This document shows, piece by piece, positions 1-13,695 of a DNA stretch of 64,000 nt; within the stretch, counting starts at the first letter, position 1; each line of letters opens with the position of its first letter. Origin of the DNA: Cynocephalus volans (lineage: Eukaryota; Chordata; Mammalia; Dermoptera; Cynocephalidae); NCBI RefSeq assembly GCF_027409185.1, contig NC_084472.1, positions 45,681,427 to 45,745,426 of the forward strand, read 5' to 3'. The notes below the pieces were generated by a model. It made no database searches and had not been told where the DNA came from. It saw only the letters and a list, made by a program, of their open reading frames with translations. The translations under genes were made by a program, and so were the position numbers.

Positions 1-1187
1 TTTTTGGTGGACCAACTTAACCTTTTGCAAATTGCATTATGGAATGTCACTTTGTTTATTTCACTGATGTTACTAGTTTCCATTATTAAAACTATACTTA
101 CCCATAACTCTGCCCATGTCCTTGTGCTCTTTATAATGATTAAGTCAACTGAATTTTCTTCTGAAACTTCCTTGTCTTTATAATAAAAGGGAGAAGCTAA
201 CTTTGAATCTGGGCTGTCACATTCAGTTTTCTCCTCCTAATGGGGAAATTACTGAAGTACAGTCCTTCTGGGCCTCTCAGTGCATACATAGTGCTTTGAG
301 TAAATGCGTAATTCTTTTTTACATCTCCGTTACACAGGGGGAAGTGTAACAGGAAAGACCTCCAGAGCAGAGGCTGTAGCAGGAACTCAGTAGGGTAGTC
401 CAGATAATGTTAGTATCCCCAAACTGGTGATAGGCTTAGGTACATAAACCATAGTCTGTCCAGAAATAAAAAAGCTTATTTTATGTACCAACTGTGAGTA
501 AGTCAAAAGACAGGCCCCAGGGGACAGGCAGATGACCAGCTTTAGAGGAGTCTGAATTGCGTGTCATGGCCATTGGTGGGAAGGGACTGCTATGATCTGA
601 GAAAATTGCAAGGAGACAGCTGCCTGTTTCTCTCACCCGAGCCTGATTGTGGTGATAAGAAGGACATTAGCTAATTCCAGCACAGAGGCCTGCCAGAGGA
701 GGGCAATGGTATTTCCCAGAGCATCTTAGTTTTCTAGCTCAGTGAGGCTGGAAAAATCCTCCTGGGGACATTTGCATAGAAACCTGTACCTATAAACTCT
801 TTCTGCTTATCTAGCTAATTAAGCCACCCAATATTTCAAGATTTACTCTATGAAGGAAAAATATTGTTGTTATTTCATTAGGATTTAAGGTTGATGTCTA
901 TTTTTTCATATTGTTGCGCATTTGTTTTATTTTTCAAGATGTTCATCCAGTTTATCTAATGTGTATAATCAGAACGTACATAATGGCAATAGAATTTAAA
1001 TTTACCTTGACAGTTGTGCCTATTTTTACATGGAATTTTGTAAACTGCTTTAAGCTTCTAGAAGGACAAGTATAATACTATTGTAAAATAATATTAATAA
1101 TGAATGAATAATGGCACACTGTCCTCTCTCTATGTTAAAAATCTGTTTTTTAGGTAGCAAATGATAATAAAGAAAACAACATCATAC

Positions 1188-4100
1188 CTTGCAAAATTCT
1201 GCTTCTCTTCACAGTTAAGTTCTTTGAGACCTTTGTTTATGCGTTCCTGTTCCATAGCACGTTCTTCCTCTTCTTTGGCTTTTCGTTGCACTAAGATAGG
1301 CAAAAGTAATTATTTGTCAAATGACTTTTTCAGACAATATTTGCTGACATCTTTCTGGGCACCAAAGCCATATTGTTTAGAAAGGCAGAGCTCAGAATCA
1401 CAGGGCTCGATCTTATTTTATTTATTTATTTATTTCCTAAATTTTATTTTGTCAATATACAATGTAGTTGATTATTGTGGCCCATTACCGAAACCTTCCT
1501 CCCTCTTCCCTCTCTCCCCTCCCTCCCAACAACTTTCTTTCTGTTTGCTTGTATCAACTTCAAGGAATTGTAATTGTTGTGTCTTCTTCCCTCCGCCCCC
1601 CCCCCCAGGTTTTTTGTGTATTTATTTATTTATTTTTAGCTCCCACAAATAATTGAGAACATGTGATATTTCTCTTTCTGTGCCTGACTCGTTTCACTTA
1701 TACAATCACAGGGCTCGATCTTAGATCAATAAACTAGTAGTTATCTCCACTGAGGAAAGAACAGGGTTTAGGCTCACATATGCTGTGATCTACACAGATT
1801 TTCTCTTTATCACTTTTCATTGAAAATCTTTGATTAGCCTTTTTCATACCAGATCACCAATATTAAAACACTTCTCACGTTTCTCTTAAGGACATACAGT
1901 TTTATTACCATTCATATCAAGAAGAGAGTTTATTTATTATAAAATAAATATTTGGAAAAGTATATAAAGCTCTTATAAATTAATAAAAAACTTAAGTATC
2001 CCAATAGAAAAAAAGACAAAGGAAACAGAGAGTTCACAAAAGGATAAATACAAGTGGCCAAAAAACATCTGAAATGTACATATCTTTGATCCCAAAATCT
2101 ATTTCAGAAATTTGTCTTAAAAAACCAGATATGAGCCCAAAAAAGTATGTATAGAGATAGTAATGTGCAATGCTAAAATAACAGTAAAAAGAACAAAAAC
2201 AATCTGAAGGTTTATTAGTTGTGTTTAGGTAAAATAAATCATACTCCATTTTTATAACAGATTTCTAGGCAGCCATTTATCACTGAAACATTTTTCACTG
2301 ATGAAAACAAAAACCTTTTCAGCTATAAGCTTTCTTCTCTTTTTCTGAAAATTCCACATAATATTGGCTTAACAATTTTCAACTGCTGTTATAATTCCTG
2401 GAGTACAGAATTAATCAATGGAACCACAATATATGCTACCTTTTGCAAAGACCACTAGTGTGAAATCTAATGGCACCCTAACAGTAAATGTGTTGCCTCT
2501 CTGGTCCATGGGCTAGACATGGAAATGGCAGAAATCTGGAGGTGGCAGTTTATCTACTCAACAAACATCCCTCTGTGGCCAAGCACTGTTTGAGGCTGAG
2601 GAAATACAGTGGTGTATGGTAGTGTACTCTATAAAAGACATATCATGGCTGTAAGATTAAAAATAGCCTTAAGGCCCACTTAAGCGTTTCACAGGGCTGA
2701 CACTATGAGTCACTTAGCAGTATGACGCAACCTGGTTCGGGGAGTCATAGGAGATAAAGCTGCCTCAGCAGAAATGTAAATTTCAGAAATCTTAAAACAA
2801 AGCTTACCCTTATAAGGATGACTTAAACTCCCTTTATGAAAGATACACCTAGTAAGTGCCCCAGACTGAATGCAGGTATAAAAAAAAGGGAAGGATTCCC
2901 CACACTTTTAGAATTGTCTCTGGATGAAGACCTTCCCAGTCAGTTGGTCACCTGAGATGTGAGCAAACCACAGTGAAAGCCCTGGAAAGAGGATTTATTT
3001 TGAATGGGGGAACACAGAGGGCCTCTCAAGGAATGAGACATTCGAGCTGGCTTTCAAGGATGTCTAGAATTTCTCAAGATCAAGAGCATCATAGGAAGAG
3101 AAAACTACCTAAGCAAAGGTATGGAGATATTGCAACACCTTCAGAAAGAAAAGAGGAATAGATAAAAGGGAGGAGGGGGAGGTGTGTGTCTGTGCTCCAC
3201 CTTCTCACCCTCCTTTATGATTACACAGGCACACAGTATTCAAACAACATACTGTTCCTTTAACCTCGAGAACATCTCCCCCATGACTGCTCAGAATCTT
3301 CTGGGATATGAAACTTCCTATGTTTACACTGCATAGATCTGATGAGATAAGATTTGCAGAAGCAGGGATCTTGCTTTAATTCTTTTTGCATCCCTCATGG
3401 CGTTTCAAGATAATACCTACTTAATAAATATTTTGGTTGTTAATTACATTCAGTTCCTTACACTTTTCTTGAACTTGAAGTTTTCTTGTACACATGACCT
3501 CATTCATGAGTTGTTTTCTTGCCTCCTTTTCAAGTCTCAGCTCCTTGTCCTTCTCAGCAAACTTCTTTTCCTTCTCTTCCTCTAATATTCTGTCCAATTC
3601 TTTCTCCTGAGCTTTTTCTTCCTCACGTTGCTGTGCCACATATTTTTGGTATATCTTTTGTTCTCTTATCATATCTTCCTATATAACAACATTAATTCAT
3701 GTTAAAAATTTTTAGATAATGATACCAAGGATAAGTTTAAAAGCAATCTTTTAAAGCTACAATCCCTATTTTTTAGAGTTACCCAATGAAACAGTTACAC
3801 ATGAAATATTACATCAGGGGTTTACTTCAAGATAGTCCAGACTGGTGGTGGGGAATGGATAGGGGTATAGATAAAACAACAACGGCCATTAGTTGATGGT
3901 TGTTGAAGCTGGGTGATGGACACGTGGAGGTTCATTGAACTATTCTTTACATATGTTTGAAATATTTGATAATACATTTTTGAATAAGTTAATTCACACT
4001 TTCCCAAAGTATTTTTCATAGCAGCTGCCAAATAATTTTCAGTGATACAGCTTTATTTTCATCTATTTTAATTTTGGTAGATGAACTCTTAACCCGATAA

Positions 4101-7100
4101 ACAAAATAAGTCACATTACTATCATTTCTGACTGGTCATCACCCGATACCTTGTAACAGTAATTCTCAATCTTAGCTACACTTTGGAACCACCTCAGTAC
4201 TTTAAAAAGTACTGAGGGCTGAGTCCCATCCCAGAGATTCCTATTTAATGGATAGCTTTTAAGTTCCCCAGGTAATTGTAATGTGCAGCTAAGGGTGAGA
4301 ACTACTGCTTTATAATACAGGCATTTTTTGTTGGCTACTGCCACATATTAGTAATGATCCAATAACAATGAGTTCATCTAACAGTCAGGTTGCAGTTGTT
4401 ATTAAATACCATTCCCCATTAAAATAAAAAAAACAAAAATCCTTGGAAAAATGACTGATTCCAAGATGGACAGAAATTGAACAAGATGAATGTGGGACAT
4501 CTTATGGTGCCAGAATGAAACAAAACTATCACAGATTACTGGGTAGTATCAAAAGGGGAAGACAGCCAATTTAAAGGTGTAGGGAAGGGCTGGCCCGTGG
4601 CTCACTTGGGAGCGTGTGGTGCTGATAACACCAAGGCCAGGGGTTTGGATCCCTATATAGGGTTGGCTGGTTGGCTCACTTGGAGAGCATGGTGCTGACA
4701 ACACCAAGTTAAGGGTTAAGATCCCCTTACCGGTCATCTTTAAAAATAAATAAATAAATAAAGGTGTAGGGAAAAATATAGGAAAATGGTCAGGGCCCCT
4801 CAGATATTCAGAATCTTGCCAAGCATTTGATGTAAATAGCCATGTGGGCTCAGGTGTTCCTTGGTTACTAATGTAATTGTCTATGGGCACCCAGGTATCC
4901 TGGGTTATGGACTTAAGTATAAAGGACTAATGGCTCTGATACATTGTGCCCCTCGGGACGCTCTGGGAGGCCACTAGGGTGGCTGCTCCTAGCTCTGAAT
5001 AAAGCCTATTAATTTTTTACCCACGGCTCCCAGGATTTTTTCCTGTTATCTAGCTCGTGGACCTGTTTGTGAGGGGTTTGTGACCCAGTCTGTACAATGG
5101 GCTTAAAGGGTTTGTGAACCCTAAGCCCTAGCTTGACAAAAGGGATCTCCAATAGCCTAAGATGTGGCAATCTGAGCTCCAAAAAAAAAAAAAAAAGAGC
5201 AATCTAAGTAATCCACTAAAAAACTATTTGAAACTAATAAAAGAGTTTAGCAACGTTGCAGATGTTGGGAAAATATAGGAAAATGGTCAGGGCTCCTCAG
5301 ATGTTCAGAATCTTGCCAAGCATTTGATGTAAATATGCACATGCACCCAGGTGTTCCTTGGTTGTTGACTAATGTAATTGTGTATGTGCACCCAGGTGTC
5401 CTGGGTTATGGACTTAAGTATAAAGGATGAGTGGCTCTGATCCATAGGGCCCCTGCCCCTGGGATGCCCGCGGGGGGCCATGGGAAGTTTGCTACTGCTG
5501 CTGTAAGCTGCTGCTGCTGCTGCTGAGGACTGGGCTCATGTCATCTGCCAGTGGTTCCTGGGATCTTTCCCAATTACGTAGTGTGGACCTGCATGTGAGA
5601 GGTCTGGTGACCCAGTCTGTACAATGGGTTTGAAGGGTTTGAGCCCTAGCCCTGACAATACAAATGGAAACAGTATAACTAAAATAATGAAAAGTCTTGG
5701 CTTTAGTTATGATTTGCCTAACTCAACAAGTGGCATAGTCATGTAGCTTTACAGCAGGATACAAGGTTGATATTCAAAATCCATTGTATTGCCATTCTGA
5801 CCCCGAAACCTTGATCTTGGTGTTATACCATTCTGTTTCAACGAACAATCTGAAAACAAAATTAAGAATTTGATTTACAATAGGAATTCTTATACTTAGG
5901 AATAAATTTAACAAAAGAAGTAAAAAAAGTATACTCTGAAAACTAAGAGATATTACCGAAAGAAATTAAATAAGACCTAAATAAATGGAAAGACATCCTA
6001 AGTTCATGGATCAGAAGACAATACTGTTAAAATGACAATGCTCCCCAAAGTGATCTACAGATTCAACACAATCCCTATCAAAATCCTGATTGTCTTCTTT
6101 GCAGAAATTGACAAACTGATCCTAAATTCACACAAATGCAAGGGAGCCAGAATAGCCAAAACAATTTCAAAAAGAAAAACAAAGTTGGAGGATTCACATT
6201 TCCTGATTTCAAACTTACTATAAAGCTACAGGAATCAAGACATATAGATATGTGATACTAGAATAAGGATAGACATATAGACTGAAGTAGAACTGAGAGT
6301 CCAGAAACAAACATGCACTTTACTGTAACTGATTTTTGACAAGGGTGCCAAGACAACTCAGGAGAGGAAGAACAGTGTCTTCAACAAATGCTGCTGGGAC
6401 AACTGGATATCCACATGCAGAATAATGAAGCTGGATCTTTATCTCACACCACATACAAAACTTAACTCAAAATGGATCAAAGGCCTAAATATAAAAGCTA
6501 AAACTATAAAACTCTAAGAAAAAACAAAGGAGTACATCTTCGTGACCCAGGAGTAGGCAACAGTTTTATACATATGACACGAAAAGCACAAGCAACCACC
6601 AAAAAATAGATAAACTGGACTTCATCAAAATTTGAAAGTTTTGTGACTCAAAGGACACCATCAAGAAAGTGAAAAGACAGCCCACAGGATGAGAGAAAAT
6701 ATTTGCAAATAATTTATCTGATAAGGAATTTGTATCTGGAATTATATAAAGAACTCATACAACTTAATAATACAAGGGGCCTTCAAAAAGTTCATGGAAA
6801 ATGCATATTATGACAAAACTATGCATGGATTTCAAAAAATCTTTGCACCAAAATAAACTTGTATTAACTTGTTATAACATGTCTGAACAGGATCTAATTT
6901 GAGGCACTAAGAAGGATAAGACAGTCTGAAAAAGAGCCCCTATCACAGCAACATGAATTCCGCTAAACTGAAGCAAGAACATCAAATTTATAGTGAAGTT
7001 TGGGTGGAAAAATGATGAAATCATTGATGCTTTACAAAAAACGTGTGGGTACAATGCCCCAAAGAAATAAGCAGTTTACAAATGGATAACTCCCTTTAAG

Positions 7101-10100
7101 AAGGGATGAGGCAGGCTTTTCAAGATGGCGGCGGCTGCGGCGGCTGGCGCGGAGTAGCTGAGGTGGAAAAGGTGGCCACTGGGCCTCAGGCAGCCAGGAA
7201 ACTTGTGGACCTTCCTCTTGCCATCTCTTAAGGGAGGACCGCTGCTGCTGGCCGGTCGTGGGGGGGTGACCGCCACTTTGCCCCCAGCAGGAGAGGCTGC
7301 CTCATTTACAGGCAACAGCTTTGAAGTGTGGAGCAGGAAAAGAACGGTTTCTTAGCTGCAAAAGCGAGTCTCGAAACAGGGAACGCGGCGCCAGGGCTGC
7401 TGTGGATGCAGACAGGATCCTGGAGGCCGGGGCCGCGCTGAAGGCGGCCAGCTACCCTAATCAGGATTCGAGGTTTCAGGCCGGCATTAAAGAAGATTCC
7501 TGGGAGCGCCCGAGCCGCGCCGCGACTGAACAGCCCGAGGCGGCAGCGGCCGAGAACTGGGAAGGCAACAAACCAGAGACAGAGTGAGCGCCCGACCTGG
7601 CGCAGCACTGTGAGTGACCCCTGGCACAGCTCTGTTCAGGGGGTGGATGCCTACCCGGCTCCCGCCTGCACCACCAGGCCACTCACCGCCCTGGTGCTGC
7701 CTCCATTTTCCCAGGTGCGGGCAGCCCCGCCCAGCTCGGCCATCACTGAGCCCTCCCACTTGCTTGGCCTGGCGCAGGGCTTTCCGGAGCCTGCGGACCG
7801 GCCTCCCCTCCCACTCCCTCCGCGGTTCTCTGGCAGGGCTGGTGTCGGGAGGGCAAGGAAGTACGGGCGGGCCGACTGTCACTCCACCACACCCTGGACT
7901 CCGGCCCCAGGTAAACTCCCTGTTACTGGGAGGCAGATACCATCTCTCCGGCCACCAATTCGGAAAAAAGCCCAACGAATTTCTGGTTGGGAATAGTGTG
8001 GTAGGAGAGTTCCCAGGTCCGCTTGAACCTGCCAGAGACCAGGCTGTAGGTGGGCGCTAGACTCAGATTATACTGGGGGGATACAAAGGTGAACAAGTCC
8101 CGAGAAAGATCTACACAGTGATACAAAGGCACCCAGAGAGACCGGTCGTCTGTGCTCAGCAGAAACCTGGTAGACTTCCTGGGCGAGGTGGTGCCGAGCA
8201 GGGCCTTGAAGGCCCAGCTGATAGACGAGGGGTGCAGAAGACACGCCCCAGCCCAGCACAGTGCGCACAGAATGGGGAGACGTGCGGCCAGGGAGGCGGA
8301 GACTCGACAGAAACCACACACCTGTTGGGGTCGCCACTGCACGATCTAACAGCCTGGGCCAGAGCACACAGAACAGGGAGAAGTCCTGCACAGGAAGTGA
8401 AAGCTCAACAGAGATCACACACCCTGTGGTACGTGATCCACCAGCCCAGCAGAGTCCAAGCTGACCAGAAAGGTGGCTCCCCGGAGAAGCCCAAGACCCG
8501 AGGCAACCACACACACAAGGCACTAGAGGCCAACTGAGCAGTCACGGAGGGAGCCATACGAAATTGGCAACCACAGCAATATCCTAGTTAGTCATTAGTC
8601 TCAAACCGGTGGACTGTGAAACCCCCTGCCACAATGAATAAACACCAAAAAAAAGATACCAGAAATACAAAAAATCAAGAAAGTACACCACCAAAAGTAA
8701 ATAAATCTCAAACTCTAGATCCTATAGAACAAGAAGCCCTTGAAATGACTGACAAGGAATTTCGAGTGATAATTCTAAGGAAACTGAATGAGATACAAGA
8801 AAACTCAGCTAGACATCATGATAAAATGAGGAAAAGTATACAGGATCTGAAAGAGGAAATGTACAAGGAAATCAATGTCCTGAAAAAAAATGTAGCAGAA
8901 CTTGCTGAACTGAAGAAGTTATTCAGCGAAATAAAAAACACAACGGAGAGTTTAACCAGCAGGCTTGTCGAAGTTGAAGAGAGAACCTCTGAACTTGAAG
9001 ATGGGCTGTTTGAAATAACACAAGCAGACAAAAAGAAAGAAAAAAGAATCAAGGACATTGAAGAAAATCTGAGAGAGATATCAGACAACCTTAAGCGATC
9101 AAATATCCGAGTCATGGGTATTCCAGAAGGGGAGGAAAATGGAGATTCCATTGAAAACATATGCAACAAAATAGTGGCAGAAAACTTCCCAGGTATAGGA
9201 AAAATCACAGATCTTCAGATCCAGGAAGCTCAATGATCTCCAAATGTATTCAACCCAAAAAGACCTTCTCCAAGACATGTCATACTCAAATTGGCAAAAC
9301 TCAGAGACAAAGAGAGAATCTTAAAAGCTGCAAGAGAGAAGCGTCAAATCACCTATAAGGGAGCCCCAATCAGGTTAACATCAAACTTTTCATCACAAAC
9401 CCTGAAAGCTAGAAAGGAATGGGATGATATTTTCAAAATATTAAAAGACAAAGATTGCCAGCCAAGAATATTCTACCCTGCAAGGCTATCCTTCCGAAAT
9501 GAGGGGCAAATAGTATATTTCTCAGACAAACAAAAACTGCAGGAGTTCACTACCACACGACCACCCTTACGAGAAATCCTCAAGCGAGTACCGGGTTTGG
9601 TTCCTGAAAAATAACTACCACTGCCATAAAAACCCAAGAAAAATCTAAACCCGCTAGTATAATAAAAATGGCATTCATGAAGAGAAAACAAGCTAACAAA
9701 AACACTATCTACAACCTAAGGAACCAACAAACACAGAAAACAAACAGTAAATCAGAAAGCAAGGAACAAAAGACACCTAAGACAACCAAACAACCAATAA
9801 AATGCTAGGAATAAATCAACACCTTTCAATAACAACTCTTAATGTAAAAGGCTTAAATTCCCCAATCAAAAGACACAGACTGGCTGACCGGATCAAAAAG
9901 CAGGACCCAACTATATGCTGCCTACAAGAGACCCACCTCACCCATAAAGATTCACACAGACTAAGAGTGAAAGGATGGAAAAAGATTTACCATGCAAACA
10001 GAAAAGAAAAACGAGCTGGAGTAGCTATTCTTATATCTGACAAAATAGACTTTAAACTAAAAACCATAAAAAGAGACAATGAGGGACACTACTTAATGAT

Positions 10101-13100
10101 AAAAGGTCTGATCCATCAAGAAGACATAACAATCATAAATATCTATGCACCCAATGTTGGAGTAGCCAGATTTATAAAACAAACTCTATTAGACCTAAAG
10201 AAGGAAATAGACACTAATACCATAGTAGCAGGGGACCTGAACACCCCACTGTCAATATTAGACAGATCATCTAGGCAAAGAATCAGCAGAGAAACACAAG
10301 ATCTAAACAATACTCTAGACCAATTGGACTTGGCAGATATCTACAGAACATTCCATCCAACAACCTCAGAATATTCATTCTTCTCATCAGCACATGGATC
10401 ATTCTCCAGGATAGATCACATATTAGGTCACAAATCAAGTCTCAATAAATTCAAAAAAATTGGAATTATCCCATGTATCTTCTCAGACCACAATGGATTA
10501 AAACTAGAAATTAATAACAAATGAAACTCTGGAAACTATACAAACACATGGAAATTAAACAGCATTCTACTTCATGACATATGGGTCCAAGAAGAAATCA
10601 AGCAGGAAATCAAAAAATTTATTGAAACTAATGAAAACAATGATACATCATACCAAAACCTGTGGGATACTGCAAAAGCAGTATTGAGGGGGAAATTTAT
10701 TGCATTAAACGCTCACTTCAGAAGAATGGAAAGATGGCAAGTGAACAACCTAACACTTCACCTTAAAGAACTAGAAAAACAAGAACAATCCAAACCTAAA
10801 TTTAGTAGACGGAAAGAAATCATTAAGATCAGAGCAGAACTGAATGAAATTGAAAACCAAAAAACAATTCAAAAGATCAACGAATCAAAAAGTTGGTTTT
10901 TTGAAAAGATAAATAAAATTGACAAACCATTAGCATGGCCAACAAAAAAAAGAAGAGAGAAGACTCAAATAACCAAAATTAGAAATGAAAAAGGTGATAT
11001 TACAACTGATTCATCTGAAATACAAGGAATCATTCGAGACTACTATAAACAACTATACGCCAACAAATTTGAAAATCTGGAGGAAATGGATAAATTTCTG
11101 GACACACACAAGCTCCCAAAACTGAACCGTGAAGACGTAGAAAGTTTGAACAGATCAATAACAATAAAGGAGATTGAAGCTGTTATCAGAAGGCTCCCAA
11201 CAAAGAAAAGCCCAGGACCAGATGGATTCACAGCAGAATTTTACCAAACATTCAAAGAGGAATTGACACCGATTCTTTACAAACTATTCCAAAAGATTGA
11301 AACAGACGCAAATCTCCCAAACTCATTCTATGAAGCAAACGTCATCCTGATACCAAAACCAGGTAAAGATATAACCAAAAAAGAAAACTACAGGCCGATA
11401 TCCTTGATGAATATAGATGCAAAAATCCTCACTAAAATACTAGCAAACAGAATACAGCAACACATATGAAAAATTATTCATCACGATCAAGTGGGATTCA
11501 TCCCAGGGATGCAAGGTTGGTTCAACATACGCAAATCAATAAATGTGATACACCATATTAATAAACTCAAACACAAGGAACATATGATCATCTCTATAGA
11601 TGCTGAGAAAGCATTTGATAAAGTTCAGCACTCATTCTTGACAAAGACCCTCTATAAGCTAGGTATAGAGGGAAAGTATCTCAACATAATTAAAGCCATA
11701 TATGCCAAACCTACAGCCAATATCATCCTGAATGGGGAAAAGCTGAAAGCTTTTTCTTTAAGAACAGGAACTAGACAAGGATGCCCACTCTCACCACTCC
11801 TATTCAACATAGTGTTGGAAGTACTAGCCAGAGCAATCAAAGAGAAGGAAATAAAGGGCATCCAGATTGGAAAAGATGAAGTCAAACTGTCCCTGTTTGC
11901 AGATGACATGATCCTATATATCGAACAGCCTAAAACCTCTACAAAAAAACTGTTGGAATTGATAAATGATTTCAGCACAGTAGCAGGATACAAAATCAAC
12001 ACACAAAAATCAGTAGCATTTCTTTTCTCCAATAGTGAACATGCAGAAAGAGAAATCAAGAAAGCCTGCCCATTTACAATAACCACCCAAAAAATAAAAT
12101 ACTTAGGAATTGAGTTAACCAAGGAGGTGAAAAGTCTCTATAATGAGAACTACAAACCACTGCTGAGAGAAATTAGAGAGGATACAAGAAGATGGAAAGA
12201 TATCCCATGCTCTTGGATTGGAAGAATCAACATAGTGAAAATGTCCATACTACCCAAAGTGATATACAAATTCAATGCAATCCCCATCAAAATTCCAAAG
12301 ACATTTTTCTCAGAAATGGAAAAAACTATTCAGACATTTATATGGAACAATAAAAGACCACGAATAGCCAAAGCAATGCTCAGCAAAAAAAATAAAGCTG
12401 GAGGCATAACACTACCTGACTTTAAGCTATACTACAAAGCTATAATAACCAAAACAGTATGGTACTGGCATAAAAACAGACACACTGACCAATGGAATAG
12501 AATAGAGAATCCAGAAATCAACCCACACACGTACTGCCAGCTGATCTTTGACAAAGGCACCAAGCCTATTCACTGGCGAAGGGACTGCCTCTTCAGCAAA
12601 TGGTGCTGGGATAACTGGATATCCATATGCAGGAGAATGAAACTAGATCCATACCTCTCGCCGTATACTAAAATCAACTCAAAATGGATTAAGGATTTAA
12701 ATATACATCCTGAAACAATAAAACTTCTTAAAGAAAACATAGGAGAAACACTTCAGGAAATAGGACTGGGCACAGACTTCATGAATACGACCCCAAAAGC
12801 ACGGGCAACCAAAGGAAAAATAAATGGGATTATATCAAACTAAAAAGCTTCTGCACAGCAAAAGAAACAATTAAAAGAGTTAAAAGATAACCAACAGAGT
12901 GGGAGAAAATATTTCCAAAATATACATCTGACAAAGGATTAATATCCAGAATATATAAGGAACTCAAACAACTTTACAAGAAGAAAACAAGCAACCCAAT
13001 TAAAAAATGGGCAAAAGAGCTAAGTAGGCATTTCTCTAAGGAAGATATACAAATGGCCAACAGACATATGAAAAAATGCTCAACATCACTCAGCATCCGG

Positions 13101-13636
13101 GAAATGCAAATCAAAACCACATTGAGATACCATCTAACCCCAGTTAGGATAGCTAAAATCCAAAAGACTCTGAACGATAAATGCTGGCGAGGCTGCGGAG
13201 GAAAAGGAACTCTCATACATTGTTGGTGGGACTGCAAAATGGTGCAGCCTCTATGGAAAATGGTATGGAGGTTCCTCAAACAATTGCAGATAGATCTACC
13301 ATACGACCCAGCTATCCCACTGTTGGGAATATACCCAGAGGAATGGAAATCATCAAGTCGAAGGTATACCTGTTTCCCAATGTTTATCGCAGCACTCTTT
13401 ACAATAGCCAAGAGTCGGAACCAGCCCAAATGCCCATCATCAGATGAGTGGATACAGAAAATGTGGTACATCTACACAATGGAATACTACTCAGCTATAA
13501 AAACGAATGAAATACTGCCATTTGCAACAACATGGATGGACCTTGAGAGAATTATATTAAGTGAAACAAGTCAGGCACAGAAAGAGAAATACCACATGTT
13601 CTCACTTATTGGTGGGAGCTAAAAATTAATATATAA

Positions 13637-13695
<59 letters not shown>

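Noticed and set aside
1-1187. CFAP53 terminal exon
   Set aside because: Looked for an exon continuing from exon 7 on the minus strand; no acceptor followed by the expected RQRLAQEYRK-like codons was found, so it is outside the window.
1290-3455. Apparent frameshift between CFAP53 exons 6 and 7
   Set aside because: It came from choosing the upstream GT. The downstream donor GTAAGG restores [12 protein letters not shown], so no break is needed.
7321-8537. Open frames of 60-190 codons in the L1-A and L1-B 5' UTRs, both strands
   Set aside because: They follow GC-rich repeat units, overlap each other and match no protein; treated as UTR.
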